A DNA stretch of 64,000 nt from Hemileia vastatrix (GCA_030280995.1 JASXTE010000008.1:7357212-7421211); one strand, 5' to 3'; shown: positions 21,680-33,346, counted from the first letter of the stretch. Numbers and translations are program-made. Notes: a model not told the origin generated them from the sequence alone.

Positions 21680-22427
21680 GAACTCCTTATTCCAGGGTTC
21701 TCAGCTAACACCTCATTACCATAATCAGTGGATGGTCCTTTAATTCCACCATCATCAATAAAAATACGAGCATGATTAGGAACCTCATCCTGCAAGATCC
21801 AAGCCATCTGTGCTTGATAAACTGCCACTTAATTAGTTGCTCCTTGAGGCAACCTAGTAAGCTGAAATCTTCTCAAAGGAGTCTCAAAAGTTGTGAGAGG
21901 CCTTGAATGCGTATGGAGTTCCCTCTCATCATAACCACCCATAATATCACCCAAACCATAACACACCCTTCCAGCAAAAGCTTCAACAAAATCCTCTGCA
22001 CTTGGTGGCATACCAGTGTCCTTGATAGTGACTCTATTCAAGGCTCTAAGATCATGAACCACCCTCAACTTTCCATTCTGCTTTTTTACACAGAAAAGCA
22101 GACTTGAGTAGCTGGAAGTCGATTCATTGTATAACCCAGTCCTGACTCTTTCCCTAACAATATCCACAAAATCCTCTCTAATAGCGGCTGGAATCAGAAT
22201 AGGTTTGATTTGCCAAGGTTCATGAAAAACCACAGGAATAAAGTAAGGTTCCCCATAAGAGTGCTTCAATACACCACTTTCCTCCTCAAAAAACGCCACA
22301 GCTTTTTCCCTTAGCACAATAGCGTGCAACAACAACTTTTTTTCTTCCTCAGACAACCACCTATCAGGACCAAAATTAACATCTTTCAACCTTTCCACGG
22401 TCACCCTAGCCGTCTCTACAAATTCTG
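21680..22427 (-). pseudogene. Pol N-terminal part: RT fingers and palm, unit 1
   Basis: Open from 22404 to a TAA at 21829-21831. It shows LLFCVKKQNGKLRVVHDLRA, then YGLGDIMGGYDE (catalytic Asp) and TRLPQGATN directly followed by the stop. After the stop the same frame continues VAVYQAQMAWIL to the second catalytic box FIDD (21751-21762) and then loses frame. The stop therefore sits between the two RT active-site blocks. The N-terminal boundary coincides with the point where units 1 and 2 cease to be identical. Confidence 0.85.
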
Positions 22428-23340
22428 CTAATCTTCTGCGCTACCTTCTTATACTTTTCCGCCACACCTTCAACTTGAGGGATCTTCAGGAAATCTTCAC
22501 CACCAGACCTGGAACAAAAACCAAGGGTTTCTTCATTGCTAACATGTGTGGCCAAGGCAATGTTTTTGAAAGGTGTTGAAGAAACCCTAGCAGTGCACAA
22601 TTGGGAGGACTTACTTTTAGACCCCAATCTCACCACTCCAAAACTTTTCCGCAATAACAAATCTTCATCCTCACTTCTGTCTTCCAAATCTTCAAATCTT
22701 GATTCATCTTCAGAATCAACTCTTTTAAAATTTTGCAGTTTAACCTCATGCTGGAGGCCCAAAAATTGATCTTGATGATCTCCACTCTTCATAATTTTCT
22801 GAAGTTTAACCTCATGCTGGAGGCCCAAAAATTGATCTTGGCGATCTTCGCAACAATATTTTGAATCTTCTTTCTTCATTATCTTTAGATTTTTTTCTTT
22901 ATTTTCTTGAATTATTTTGAAATTTTTATCCTCTTTTCTTGAGTTTCCTTCTGACCTACAAAAATAACCAGGGTTCTCCATAATGATCACAGGTGTGGCC
23001 CAGGTAATGTTTTTGAAAGGTGTAGAAGAAACCCTAGAGGTGCACAATTGGGAGGACTTACTTTTAGACCCCAATCTCACCGCCCCAAAACTTTTCTGCA
23101 TATCTTTTAATAAAGATATATAACCAATCTTCTTCTTTGAACTTGAATTAAAAATAATTAAGAATCTTGAGAGAGAACAGAGACTTGATAGAAAACTTGA
23201 TGAATACTTGCAGAGAAGAGAAACATTAAAAAGAGAAAGTTGAAAATCCACTTGGTATATCTCCAAGGGAGCTGACCTACTACAACCTGGGATTTCCTCA
23301 TTATGGGGAGAGGTTGTAGCAATAGGGTGATCAGCCCTCA
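22428..23340 (-). pseudogene. protease-RT linker region of AB (A type)
   Basis: The frame is open over most of 22406-23341 but shows no known domain. It contains two diverged copies of a block reading SFGVVRLGSKSKSSQLCTAR, and two copies of a 66-bp repeat (from 22736 and 22802) encoding DQFLGLQHEVKLQ. Relative to element B it lacks 98 bp next to 22427 (48776-48873), which breaks the link to RT. Acidic Lys/Glu-rich stretches lie between the repeats. Function unknown; in B the repeat has four copies. Confidence 0.55.
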
Positions 23341-23962
23341 TTAATCTAAAAAAGACAGACTCTCAATAGAGCCTGAGCCACACTCCAAAAAACCAGAGGC
23401 AGCACCCACTTCCTTCCTTCTCCTGCAGCAGTCCATGCACTGGCACATTGAAGATAAACAAGGCCTGGTCTCCCAACCATCCTTTCCAGAGGATGATAAC
23501 CTCATGTGAAGCCTCCTTTCATCTTCACCAGTCAACTCCAAACTGATTCCCAAATCAAATTGATAACCAATTCTTGCCTGAAATTCCATCAAGAATGGCC
23601 CACCCAAAACTGCTTTTACATTACCTTTAGCAATGTAAAAATGAACCTTCCCTGAGGCTCCTCCAACATCTAACTTCACAAACTCTGAAGTTCCAACCAA
23701 TTCAGTGACATGACCACCGATCCCTCTTAAATTCCCACCAATACCAGTTTTGATGGGGAGGCCCAAATGAGTTGCCTCAAACAAAGAAATCAGGTTTATT
23801 TGAAACATGAATCCACCAATGCCCTTGCCTCCCTGCCATTCAGAGTGACATTGACATATCTCAGAGGAGCAGAAAAATGAGTTTCCCACCCCTTACCAAA
23901 CTTTTCAGCAGAATCACAAATGTATTCTACCTCCCCAGAAAAACTCTTCTCCTGGTCAACAA
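23341..23962 (-). pseudogene. protease region of AB (A type, damaged)
   Basis: Contains the retropepsin C-terminal half: NLISLFEATHLGLPIKTGIG, then GGHVTELVGTSEFVKLDVGG and KAVLGGPFLMEF (the A-V-L-G-x-P-F flap/ILG-like box). The active-site motif that element B keeps as LVDSGSQIN is destroyed here: the codon after DS reads Cys and a one-base deletion shifts the frame. A Cys-rich tail (CQCMDCCRRRKEV) follows. Not functional as protease. Confidence 0.7.
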
Positions 23963-25720
23963 CTATTTCTGTCTATCAGCCAAACCTGGACTGATAGCAT
24001 ACAATTCCCCATAAGATAGGGAAACCTGACCCTTATTCATCCTTTCCAGGACAGAGTCCATAACATCAATTTGACCAGAAACTACTGGCCTCTCAAAGTG
24101 AGCCCTTGGCTTCACAACCTTGGTCCTAGAAGCTTCTTGAGGACCAGCACCACCAACAGATTTACCATTAACAGGAACCAAACCAGATCCCTCACCTGAA
24201 CCTCTAACTCCAACAGGATTTGGCAATGAAGCAAAAGGAACATCCTCCTCAGAGTCAGAATCCACCTCAATTGGCATTGGCTCACCATTCATGTCCAATG
24301 CGCCAAAACTAGGGGGGCCCATGTCAGCCATACCCTTCTGCATCTTGTACAGCTCCTCTTTGCTGTACTTCTTCCTAGCTGCACTCAGCTTAGGATCCAA
24401 CTTTGAAGAATTTGGCTTTGGTTGGGCCTGAGTACTGCTCTAAGGCCTTTCCCTCTTTTCTGCTTCAACATCATAAACACAAGACAAGCATTCACCACTT
24501 GACTGCCCACCACAAGAATACAACTCCAAACCACTAAAGGAAGTAGAGAAAGAGACCTTATTGACCTCCTTCCCCTTTCCCTTAGTATCCTCATCCTCCT
24601 TACCAGAAGACCTCCCTTGATCAGGAATCTCCTCAAACCTTGGCCTCCTTTGATTGAGACCTCCCCTTCTCCTGACCAAATCAACAGGAGCCTGCCCCTC
24701 ACTGGGCTTAACAAAAGAACCATCAGGGAACTTGAAAACCCTGCCATCAAATTCCACTTTTCCTTCAGACACATCTCTGTTCAATGCCCAACAATCATTG
24801 GACCTGTGCTCCCTCCTTCTGCAATAAGAGCAGACCCAAGGATCACTCCTACCAGCCCTCCTATCAAAATCTCTAGGCTGAGAAGGTGCCTTTTTGACCT
24901 TCTTAGCCTCCTGAACAAAAATATGCAGCTGATTTGTAAGATCAGCCAACTGCTCCACCATTGGGTCCCTCTCCTGTTTGGGAATTTGCACCAAATTCTT
25001 CTCCTCCTTCTTCTCCCTAACTTTCTCTTCAGCCAAAGCCTCACTGACTTTGCTGACATACTTGGCACACCCCTCCTGATAGGTGTCCACAGCCAATAAA
25101 TTCAAATGGGCCTCAACAGCCTCCTTCACCTTATCCAAGGCAGGCAACTTCTGGTCCCCATTAGAAAGAGTCTTCATCAATTCCTTTCTTGACAACTCCT
25201 TCAACACATCCATCCTGACATCTCTAGCCAGGGCAGACCAAAAAACATGCTTGGCAGCATTTTCATGTGCTAGCTCCTCCACTTCCACCAAACATTACAC
25301 CACAGGATCAAACTGTAGCAGAAACTTCCTGTAACTATGTAAGTTACCAACACCACCATAAGATTTCCATTCACTGACAACCTTTTTCAGATCCACCATA
25401 GTGAACCTGACACCCCATCTATCTACCATCTCCCTACAAAACAATTTCCAATCCCTCTTCTTGTAGCCAGACATGGCCAAAATCTCCTTCTCCACTGACC
25501 TATCACCAATGAAGAAGATAATCTGCTTCACCATGTCCAGGTAGGAAGCACCATCCACTCCAGCAGCAGCTTCATACTTCTCTAGAAACCACTTGACATC
25601 CTCCCCATTAAACTTGGTACCATCCCAAGTTTTAATCCTCACACACTCCCTAACCATCACAGAAGCAGGACCATCCCCCCCACTGACAGTCACCACAGGA
25701 ATAGCAGAACCAGAAGCCAT
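23963..25720 (-). pseudogene. gag of AB (A type)
   Basis: Starts at ATG 25720 (MASGSAIPVVTVSGGDG), 71 nt after the PBS. Capsid-like blocks are KTWDGTKFNGEDVKWFLEKY and GVGNLHSYRKFLLQFDPVV. A stop (TAA where B has GAA) comes next, then EELAHENAAKHVFWSALA and a Lys/Glu-rich coiled-coil-like segment. A CCHC zinc knuckle C-X2-C-X4-H-X4-C (CSYCRRREHRSNDC) near 24810-24850 marks nucleocapsid. A further stop near 24435 and one at 23963 separate later parts. It would form particles and bind genomic RNA. Confidence 0.8.
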
Positions 25721-25790
25721 TCCTCCAGACCAAAACACCAAAAAGAGCCAACCAAAGAAAACAGATATTCCAAATAACTAGCAAGTTCTA

Positions 25791-25807
25791 CCCCACGTTG
25801 GGCGCCA
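25791..25807 (-). other. primer-binding site of AB, tRNA-Lys type
   Basis: The sense strand reads TGGCGCCCAACGTGGGG four bases after the 5' LTR. This is complementary to the 3' end of eukaryotic tRNA-Lys(CUU), the primer used by tRNA-Lys1,2-primed retroelements (known from the family, recalled rather than searched). It fixes the element's orientation. Confidence 0.85.
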
Positions 25808-25811
25808 GAAA

Positions 25812-26744
25812 TGTAAACAATCCTATTGTACTAGCTATAGGCCTTGACCAAGGGAGTTGGAGAAAAACCAGAGAGAAAATCCCCTGTCCCTTTAGAAAAA
25901 TAGTGTGAGATTTACTTGCTAAAGTAAGTTGGTTCCTGTTTTTCTAAAGCCCCTTTTTAACACACTTGACTGCTTGATGAGCCAAGAAAGTAGTCACCAG
26001 ACAGACTACCAGACCAAAGAACTAAAATGCAGAACAATGTCCCCCCAGAGACAGCAAAGATACTTGATGTAGGCTGCAAATCCACACCAGAGACAGCAAT
26101 AATACTTGCTATAGCTTGCAAGACTATAACGGAGAAAAAAGTTGCCAAAGTTAAGTTAAATGAAGAACTCACTTGCAACAAACACAGCCAAATTGTGGCC
26201 ATAAAACAGTGAAAACTGAGTGAGGAACAAGGATATCACCTCGTGATGGTTGTATGATGATTAAGGTTGCCCCAAACTGTCTTATTCACTATTTACACAC
26301 AGACCACTAACTAAGAGCCCATGCCCACCCACCAATCTGGCACCTGTACCCACCAAATTGAATAAAAATCCCTCCTGAAGCGCTCCCCAACCTTCTTAAA
26401 CAGAGGTAGGCAGGCTAGCCAAAGTCAGAGGTGCCGCCTGAAGCCAGCAAACCAATAAAAACAACAAATCTACTTAGAAAAATTAGCTACAACTACTAAA
26501 ACCTTTAAAACACAGAATCTCACTATAACAACATTGAGACATGAAATATAGAGAAAAGTTAGCAAGACATAAAATATAGAGAAAAACTGGGGCTATCCAA
26601 TAATAGTACCCACATACCTGCAGACCCAATATCCATGGAATAAAACCAGAAAAATATCCAATTCCTTAACAGATGTCCATTAAGACATGCAAAAACAGCG
26701 CCAAATCACACAACAAAGGCCCCTGCCAATGTTGGAAGACCACA
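25812..26744 (-). repeat. 5' LTR of AB (A type, 155-bp deletion)
   Basis: 933 bp, TGTAAACAATCC...GGAAGACCACA. It lacks about 155 bp that the B-type LTRs have (from 'ttatcaaatgg' to 'gtctac'). Its right part is identical to 1-391. It is followed directly by G1 gag at 26745 without a target duplication matching the left flank of AB. It is the junction of the tandem duplication. Confidence 0.9.
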
Positions 26745-27284
26745 CCATGGATTGAAAAATGGATTATGATGAGCAGAAAGAAAAAATATTATATAAATTG
26801 CCTATATCAGTAAGAGACACTATTGTAGCTAGAGCTGAAACCATCAGAGATACTTCTGAGGTTATTAATAAATGCAATGAAATATAATTGAACCATAAAT
26901 ATGAGACAAGTTATAATCATTATAAGAAAAATGTTGAGGTAGTAAAACATGCTACAAATAAGTTACCAGTGGAGAAGAAAAAAACTTCTTCTCCTCTTGT
27001 CCCTGAGAGACAGTAAAGTAACACTTGCTACAAAGGTAATGAGCCTTTGGTTAAAGGTCATACTTGTAAGAAGAGAATAAATTTAATTGAAAACTCACAA
27101 GATTCTGAACCTAGTAATCATTAAGATAAAAAGGAGGAGTCTAGTGACAATTGTAAAAGTAATATTTCTAACAGTAATGATGAGAATAAGATATTTTTAT
27201 TAGAACAGGATAATATAATCCTGAATGAATCAATATCTGCAGAAGATACAGTATAAACTTCCATTGAGGATCCTCAAATAATAA
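26745..27284 (+). pseudogene. G1 gag remnant, unit 2
   Basis: Copy of 392-930. Same stops. Small differences such as 'aggaggagtct' against 'taggagtct' and 'gataag' against 'gatgag' are single substitutions that arose after the duplication. Confidence 0.7.
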
Positions 27285-27288
27285 TAGA

Positions 27289-27513
27289 TGTGAATCATGA
27301 TACTTAAAGAATCACACCTATTAGAGCACCTGCTATTATATGTGGAAAAGAAATGAATGCCATTCTTGACACTGGGGCTTCTGGTAGTGTAGTTTCTCTT
27401 AATACTTGAATGAAAATTGATATGAAGTACAAAGAAAAACTGGAACCTTTCCAGAAAAATAACTGAAGGGGATTTGGTTCAAAATTATGTCCAATTTCCA
27501 AATAAAAAACTGC
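27289..27513 (+). pseudogene. G1 protease remnant, unit 2
   Basis: Copy of 936-1160 with the DTG triad at 27368-27376 and the same downstream stops. The motif sits in NAILDTGASGSVVS. Confidence 0.75.
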
Positions 27514-27748
27514 TATATTTTTCAATATAATAATAGATATGTAAGAGCAGTATGTGAATTTTCAGTAATGGGTAATAAAAATTTTAGTGATTGTTTTATT
27601 ATAAGCAATGACTTATTTACCAATTTTGGCATCAAAATAGATTCTTAAAATAGTTGCTTCACTATAGGCATGAATTGAAAAAGAAAATTCAAAATTTTCC
27701 CTAAAAATTCAATTTATTCCATTTCTCCTAGAGAAGAAAAACTCCAAG

Positions 27749-28794
27749 GTGGAAGGACCAACTCTGAAGTGGTTGAGTTGGAAAATGAAATCCGAAAAGT
27801 TTCTTTCAGTCCTCAACCCACAAAAAAAGAAGAAAAAAAATATTTTGAGATTGATAAAATCTTATCCTATGGCATTCACTCATGGTTCAAATGAACTAGG
27901 ATTGGTCAAAGACCATGAGATAAAAATCTCTATAATTTGTGATTTAGAATATATTCGTGGAAGCTTAAAAAAATAAACCCTACCCAGCTTCTCCTTAAAA
28001 GAGGAAATACATTGAAGAAAACATTAAAATTTTGTTAGAAATGGTTATTTTAGAAAAAGTAGACACAAAACCTGAGTTTTGTGTTATTTCAAAAGTTTTG
28101 ACCTCTTATGAAAAGGATAAGGCATGATTATGTGGCGATTACAGAGCTCTGAATACATTCACTGTGAATGATATATATCCTCTCCCAAGGATAGCTTCTA
28201 TCCATGCCACCATACAATGAGAAAAAAATATTTCCTGTCTTGATGGAAACAAAGGTTACCACCAGATTCCTCCATAAAATAATTCTCAGAATTTCTTACT
28301 AATCACCACACACATGGGAATATATAAACATGTGAGAATGCCTTTTGGCCCCAAAAATTCCCCTTCAGTCTTCCAAAATTAGTTGTATAGTGTTTTTAAT
28401 CAGGAAATGGTTGAAGGATGGCTTTTAGTTTACATTGATGACATCAAAGTGTTTCCAAAAAATATGTTCAGCATTTAAATAACCTGAGAAGAGTATTTCA
28501 AAAAATGGATGAAATTAATATGACAATTTCAATAAAAAATGTAATTTTGGGTTTCAATCCTTGAAAGTACTTGGACATGTTGTATCTGGATTACAAATTT
28601 GTGTTGACCAGAATAAAGTGGCAGCAATAAAAAACATTAATATACCTAAATATGTGAAAGATTTTCACAGCTTTTTAGGTATGTGTGAATATTATAGGCA
28701 GGATATAAAAAACTACCAATCCATTGCAGCCCTTTTAACAACATTAATCAGGAAAAATGAGGCTTTCATTTGGAATAATGAAAGACAACATGCC
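27749..28794 (+). pseudogene. G1 reverse transcriptase remnant, unit 2
   Basis: Copy of 1396-2440, with YIDD at 28431-28442 and all the stops of unit 1. One extra A at about 27966 shifts the short open stretch that precedes the RT core. A His to Gln change (NYHSIA to NYQSIA) separates the copies. Confidence 0.85.
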
Positions 28795-29289
28795 TTTGAA
28801 AAATTAATGAAATTTTTGTTTTCAGCTCCAAAATTTGGACTTCCAGATTTTAAACTCCTTTTTATCATGTATACTGATTCAATATTTACAGGGTTAGGTG
28901 TTGCTTTACAGAAAAAAGAGATAATAAATGGTAAATTATCTGAAGTAGATATCTTTTATATATCCAAAACATTAAGAAAGACTGAATTAAGGTATGGTGC
29001 CACCTAACTGGAATGTTTAGAAATTGTGTGGGCCCTGACAAAACTTCATTATTATCTGGAAGACCAGAATTTTGAGTTAATACCAGATTTAAGTGCAGTA
29101 AAATTATTATTAAACATGAAAACACCTAATTGGCACATGTTTAGATGGAAAAAAATTGTAAAAGGGTACAGAGGAAGACTAACAATCACTCAAAGAGCAG
29201 GAATATTGCATTATAATATGAATTAATTATCCAGAAGTCCTTTGCCAAATGATACTGACAACCCAACTGATGTGCCTGAAAATGAGGTA
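28795..29289 (+). pseudogene. G1 RNase H remnant, unit 2
   Basis: Copy of 2441-2935, with the Asp in MYTDS and Glu in LECLEIV blocks and the same splitting stop after YGAT. No difference in the recognisable motifs. Confidence 0.85.
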
Positions 29290-30614
29290 ATACATATATT
29301 TCAGATTTGTATAGTGTATTTCAAGGAAGAATTTATGAAAAAAATAATAGATAATTAATCATCTGATAAAGATTTGCATAAATTATCAACTATACTAAAT
29401 GATCCAACAAATTCCTCAATGAGTGCATTAATTTAAGCTTTACTGCCAAAACATAAAAATGAATTGGAAAAAGATAAAATTTCAATTGAAAATGTATACA
29501 TATTTTTCATGAAAAAGCTAAGTAATGTGATAGTTGTACCTCCATCTATGAAAGTGTTAATGTTAAGTACTTGCCATGATGACATCTTATCTGGTGATTT
29601 TTATTTTAACAAAAAATTAACTAGAGTTAAAAACACAGCCTGGTGGATAAACATGAAATAATATGTACAAAAATAAATTGACACATGTGACTCTTACCAA
29701 AAATCTAAATGATTAACTGCCAAGAGAGCTGGGTTGTAGAAACAAATAAAGAAAACAAAGGCTCCATGGGAATTATATACATGGACTTTGTAATAGGCTT
29801 CTTATTAGCAGGAAAAGAAAGCTTTAATTCTTGCTGGGTAATTATAGATAGACTAACAAAAATGTATAAGTTTCTTCCTCCCCATAAATAGGTATCAGAA
29901 AAAGATTTGGAATTAATATTGTGGACTCAAATGATTATTATTTCTGGGTTCCCCAAAGTCATAATCTCTGACAGAGACCCTAAAATTACTTCAGAGTTCT
30001 GGAAATCATTGATGGAAGTATCATGTTGTCAATTAAAATTGTCTACATCACACCATCCACAAGCTTATGGGCTGGCTGAGAAAATGATACAAACTCTAGA
30101 AGATATGATCAGAAGATATCGTGCCTTTGGATTGTAATACAAAGACAATGAGAAATTCACACATGACTGGGTAACATTAATTCCTGGCCTTGAATTTGCT
30201 TATAATAGCACAAATCATTCTGTAACAGAGAAAAAACCATTTGAACTCTGGCTGGGATATGTACCAAATACCCCAGTAAATAATTTAAACAAATTACCAA
30301 TGTTAGATATACACCCTGGTACTAAATTTGTTACTCATATGCAACAAATGTGTAAGAGCCATGTGGAATAATGCATTCAAAAAGCCTTTGGATATGAAAA
30401 GAAAAGGTGGGATCAATTTCATAAAGAGTTTAAATTCAAAAAAGGAGATGAAGTCCTTATTTCAAGAATAAATTTTAACTTACAAGTTACTGTTAAATTA
30501 AAGGATCCTTTTAAGGGACCTTTTTGAGTAAATAAAATAGTTGGTAATAATTCTATGGAAGTCATATTATATTCCCCAAATGATAGGAAAAATCCAGTTT
30601 TATCTATCTAATTA
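29290..30614 (+). pseudogene. G1 integrase remnant, unit 2
   Basis: Copy of 2936-4260. It retains the core acidic residues in IYMDF, ISDRD and LAEKM, and has the same damaged zinc finger. Two nearby substitutions (IVIPPSMR to IVVPPSMK) distinguish it from unit 1. Confidence 0.85.
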
Positions 30615-30638
30615 TTAAAGTCTTACAATGCAAATGTT

Positions 30639-30879
30639 TCTGATTTGTCTCCACAAATAAGAGGAAGGCCTAAGAAACATCCAGAAGAAATTGTGGGAAA
30701 AGCAGAGATTGAAAAAATACTCAAGAATTCTTACTAAAAAGAAAGGAACTGTATATTTATTAAGATATAAGGGAAAATCAAATGAATTTGATGAGTGGAT
30801 ACCTGAAAAATAAATTTCAAATATATCTGCCTTCTTAAAAAACTTTAACAGAAATAAAATTCTGTTTAGCCAGTTGAGG
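30639..30879 (+). pseudogene. G1 chromodomain remnant, unit 2
   Basis: Copy of 4290-4540, but a 5-bp deletion at about 30724 (caagaattc instead of a longer caagaaaagaatcc) throws the frame just before the KKGTVYLLRYKGKS core. The core itself is still readable in the shifted frame. Confidence 0.65.
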
Positions 30880-31000
30880 GGTTTAAAACCAGTACTCATA
30901 ATATTTTATGTTTTATTTCTATAAAGATTTAATCTTTAATACTACCGATTTTCTGAATACCAGAAAAAAAATGTATAACTTATCATTTTTTTATAGTTTA

Positions 31001-31014
31001 TTTGGGTGGGAAAG
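31001..31014 (+). other. polypurine tract of G1, unit 2
   Basis: Same tttgggtgggaaag abutting the TGTCA of the 3' LTR as in unit 1. Confidence 0.7.
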
Positions 31015-32500
31015 TGTCATCCTAGAAATTTCCAAGACAGAGTAAAAATTATTTATAAATAATGTTAAACACATGGAATATACATGGGAAAAATAATTAA
31101 AGGTACACAAGTTGTATCCATAAGTCAAATTAATGATAAAATACAATATATGCCATTATAATACCTTATATACATGCATATATCCACCTTTTATAAGTCT
31201 TGTGTAATTTATATTAAGTTGGAATATGTCAGGGAAATATTAAGAATCTTAAAAATAATGCTACATAATTTTTAAGTAGACTTAAAGCTGTTATTTCTAT
31301 CACTTTATGTAAAAAACAAGTGATGTGCTTTAAATCACTTTACAGTTGAATATATGCAATATAAATTTAATATTATTAAAAATGCGCTTGACAAATCAAT
31401 TTTTCATAATTAGGAATATTGATTTGGCTATTCAAATGCATAAAAAACACTTTTCAATTTGGTGTTTTTTATTCCAGACATGGATTCTATGTACTGGACA
31501 CATACTGCCTGCATTTTCCCTGTGTGAATAGCTTCATTTTAAGCAAATTTAGCTTTTTTACACTAAACTTACCCCACATTATACACCCAATGAGGGAAAA
31601 CATGCTAAAATAAGCAACAGGTGCTTATTTAATCTCCTGATTTAATTATAAGTGCATTGACCTTATTATATGCACTAATTTCATTATTAACCTCAAGCAA
31701 TGTGCCTTTAATTCACTACCACACTTAACTTTGCCTAAATTAGTCAATTAATTAAATTTTCAAGTGCCTTACAAGGACTGCATTTATTTACCCCACATCT
31801 CACGACCTTTTTTGGGTTTCTTAGTGGTTTCTCATCCAATATTAGTTATTTTTGGACAGGGATTTCATGTATTATATTAGAATAATTAGACCCACCATTT
31901 CTATTGTTAGTCCCCATTAATATTGTGTAATATTTAGTGTTATTAATTATTTTTTTAGTATTTTATTTTAAAGTATTACAGGCATATACTCTCTTTTTTG
32001 CTTATTCATTTATTTTGGTGGATTTTCCCTATTAATCCATGATTTTGGCAGCTAATACCATTCTAATTGTGTTATTGGTTTTTCCTCATGATGATGGACA
32101 CTTGTATTAGCTTGAATGAGGTGTCATTGGCCGTGTATAGTACTGGTAAATCAAGGGGGCACATTGCGGAATTATTGGGTATTAAAAGAGGGGGTTTTCA
32201 TTCTCATTTTTGACATTATTTATCATTAAAATTTAAAAATATTACCCTTACAATTACAATTCATCTATTGTACTTTTAAAGTCTTTGAATAAGTTTTTGA
32301 GTTATATTCTCTATTTTTCTACCAACTATAAGATTGTAAACCATTTATAATTAGTGAGATAAAAATTACTAGGACCCTTATATTGAGTTATATTTTAATA
32401 CTTATTGAAGTTGTACTAAATTTTTTATATAGTACCATTAAAATCGTCTAGAAAACCAACTATTCAAGCTATTTATGTCACAGTACTTGAAATCAGCCCA
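31015..32500 (+). repeat. 3' LTR of G1, unit 2
   Basis: Copy of 4666-6151 at offset 26349. Only isolated substitutions seen (for example ccgtttata to ccgtgtata near 32134). Right edge approximate. Confidence 0.75.
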
Positions 32501-33346
32501 AAAAAATTCAAGTAAAAATGTGAGTGGAAATTGTCTGTTACCAAAGTCAATTAAATCAAACACAAATGTATAAATGAACCCCATGAGAAAAACAAATTTC
32601 CTCATGATTACTGTTATACTAAACATGGCCTGATGGCTCATTAATATAGGTAAGTAGAGTAACATATATGACTTTTAAAATGTTAATTTTTGAAATAAAA
32701 ATAAAATTTAATAACATATATTAAACTCCATAATTTTTTTCATACCCAATGTTTTTTGTACTACCTCACCTTTTTATCTTAGCTTATCAATCCAATTGAC
32801 CAGCTCCCTATATCAATGTAATAAAAAAATAAATAAAATTGAATTAAACTTACCTTAAAAGCTCTCCTCAAACTACCTGAAATAAATAGTCCCAAAAATT
32901 GAAAAAAAGAGTCCCAAAAATTCAATAAAAGAGCCCCAAAAGTTTCAAAAAAAATTCTTAAAAATCTCCTAAAAGTGTTCCAAAAAATTCTAAAAAAGTG
33001 TCCTGAAAGTCCCCTAAACTCTACCCAAAAATTTTTAGTAAAGTGCCAAAAGGTTTCCAGAAAAGGGGCAAAAAGTTCCAAAAAAGAGTTTTCAAAATCA
33101 TCCAAAAAGGTGCCAAAATAACTTAAAAACACTTAAAAATACTTTTGAAATGTTTCTGAATGGTTTATCAAGGTTTTCAAGAATTTCTGAATTGATTTAC
33201 TGAAAAAATAGACCTAAAATAGCCCAAAAACACCCAGAGTTCACTGAGAAATTTGTGAAAAATGTTTCTTGAAGGTTTTAACAAAATAAAATTCCAAAAA
33301 CATGCCAAAAACACCTCAAAGTAAGGGTGAATACCTTGAAAAACAT
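32501..33346. other. spacer with 33-bp degenerate repeat, unit 2
   Basis: Copy of 6152-6997. The 33-bp repeat lies at 32883-33132. No gene recognised. Confidence 0.5.

Larger units (their letters stand above)
13976..26744 (-). mobile_element. AB, chimeric L-family Ty3/gypsy element, unit 1
   Basis: A 12.8-kb minus-strand LTR retrotransposon: 5' LTR 25812-26744, PBS, gag, protease, linker, RT, RNase H, integrase, long 3' region with plus-strand accessory genes, PPT, 3' LTR 13976-15067. Flanks do not match (acga on the left, ccat on the right). The two LTRs differ by a ~155-bp deletion. The part left of 22427 equals element B (offset 26348), while the right part is clearly diverged from B. It is therefore a recombinant of two family members. 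Pol is broken by a stop and frameshifts. Confidence 0.85.
26745..32500 (+). mobile_element. G1, decayed Ty3/gypsy chromovirus, unit 2
   Basis: Second copy of 392-6151, offset 26353 falling to 26349 because of a one-base insertion in an A run (27966) and a 5-bp deletion in the chromodomain (about 30724). Otherwise only scattered substitutions. All stops of copy 1 are present, so decay came before duplication. Confidence 0.85.

Noticed and set aside
24617..25099. 160-aa plus-strand ORF opposite gag
   Set aside because: Shadow of the gag coding strand, Leu/Pro-rich as expected from the complement of Lys/Glu/Arg codons.
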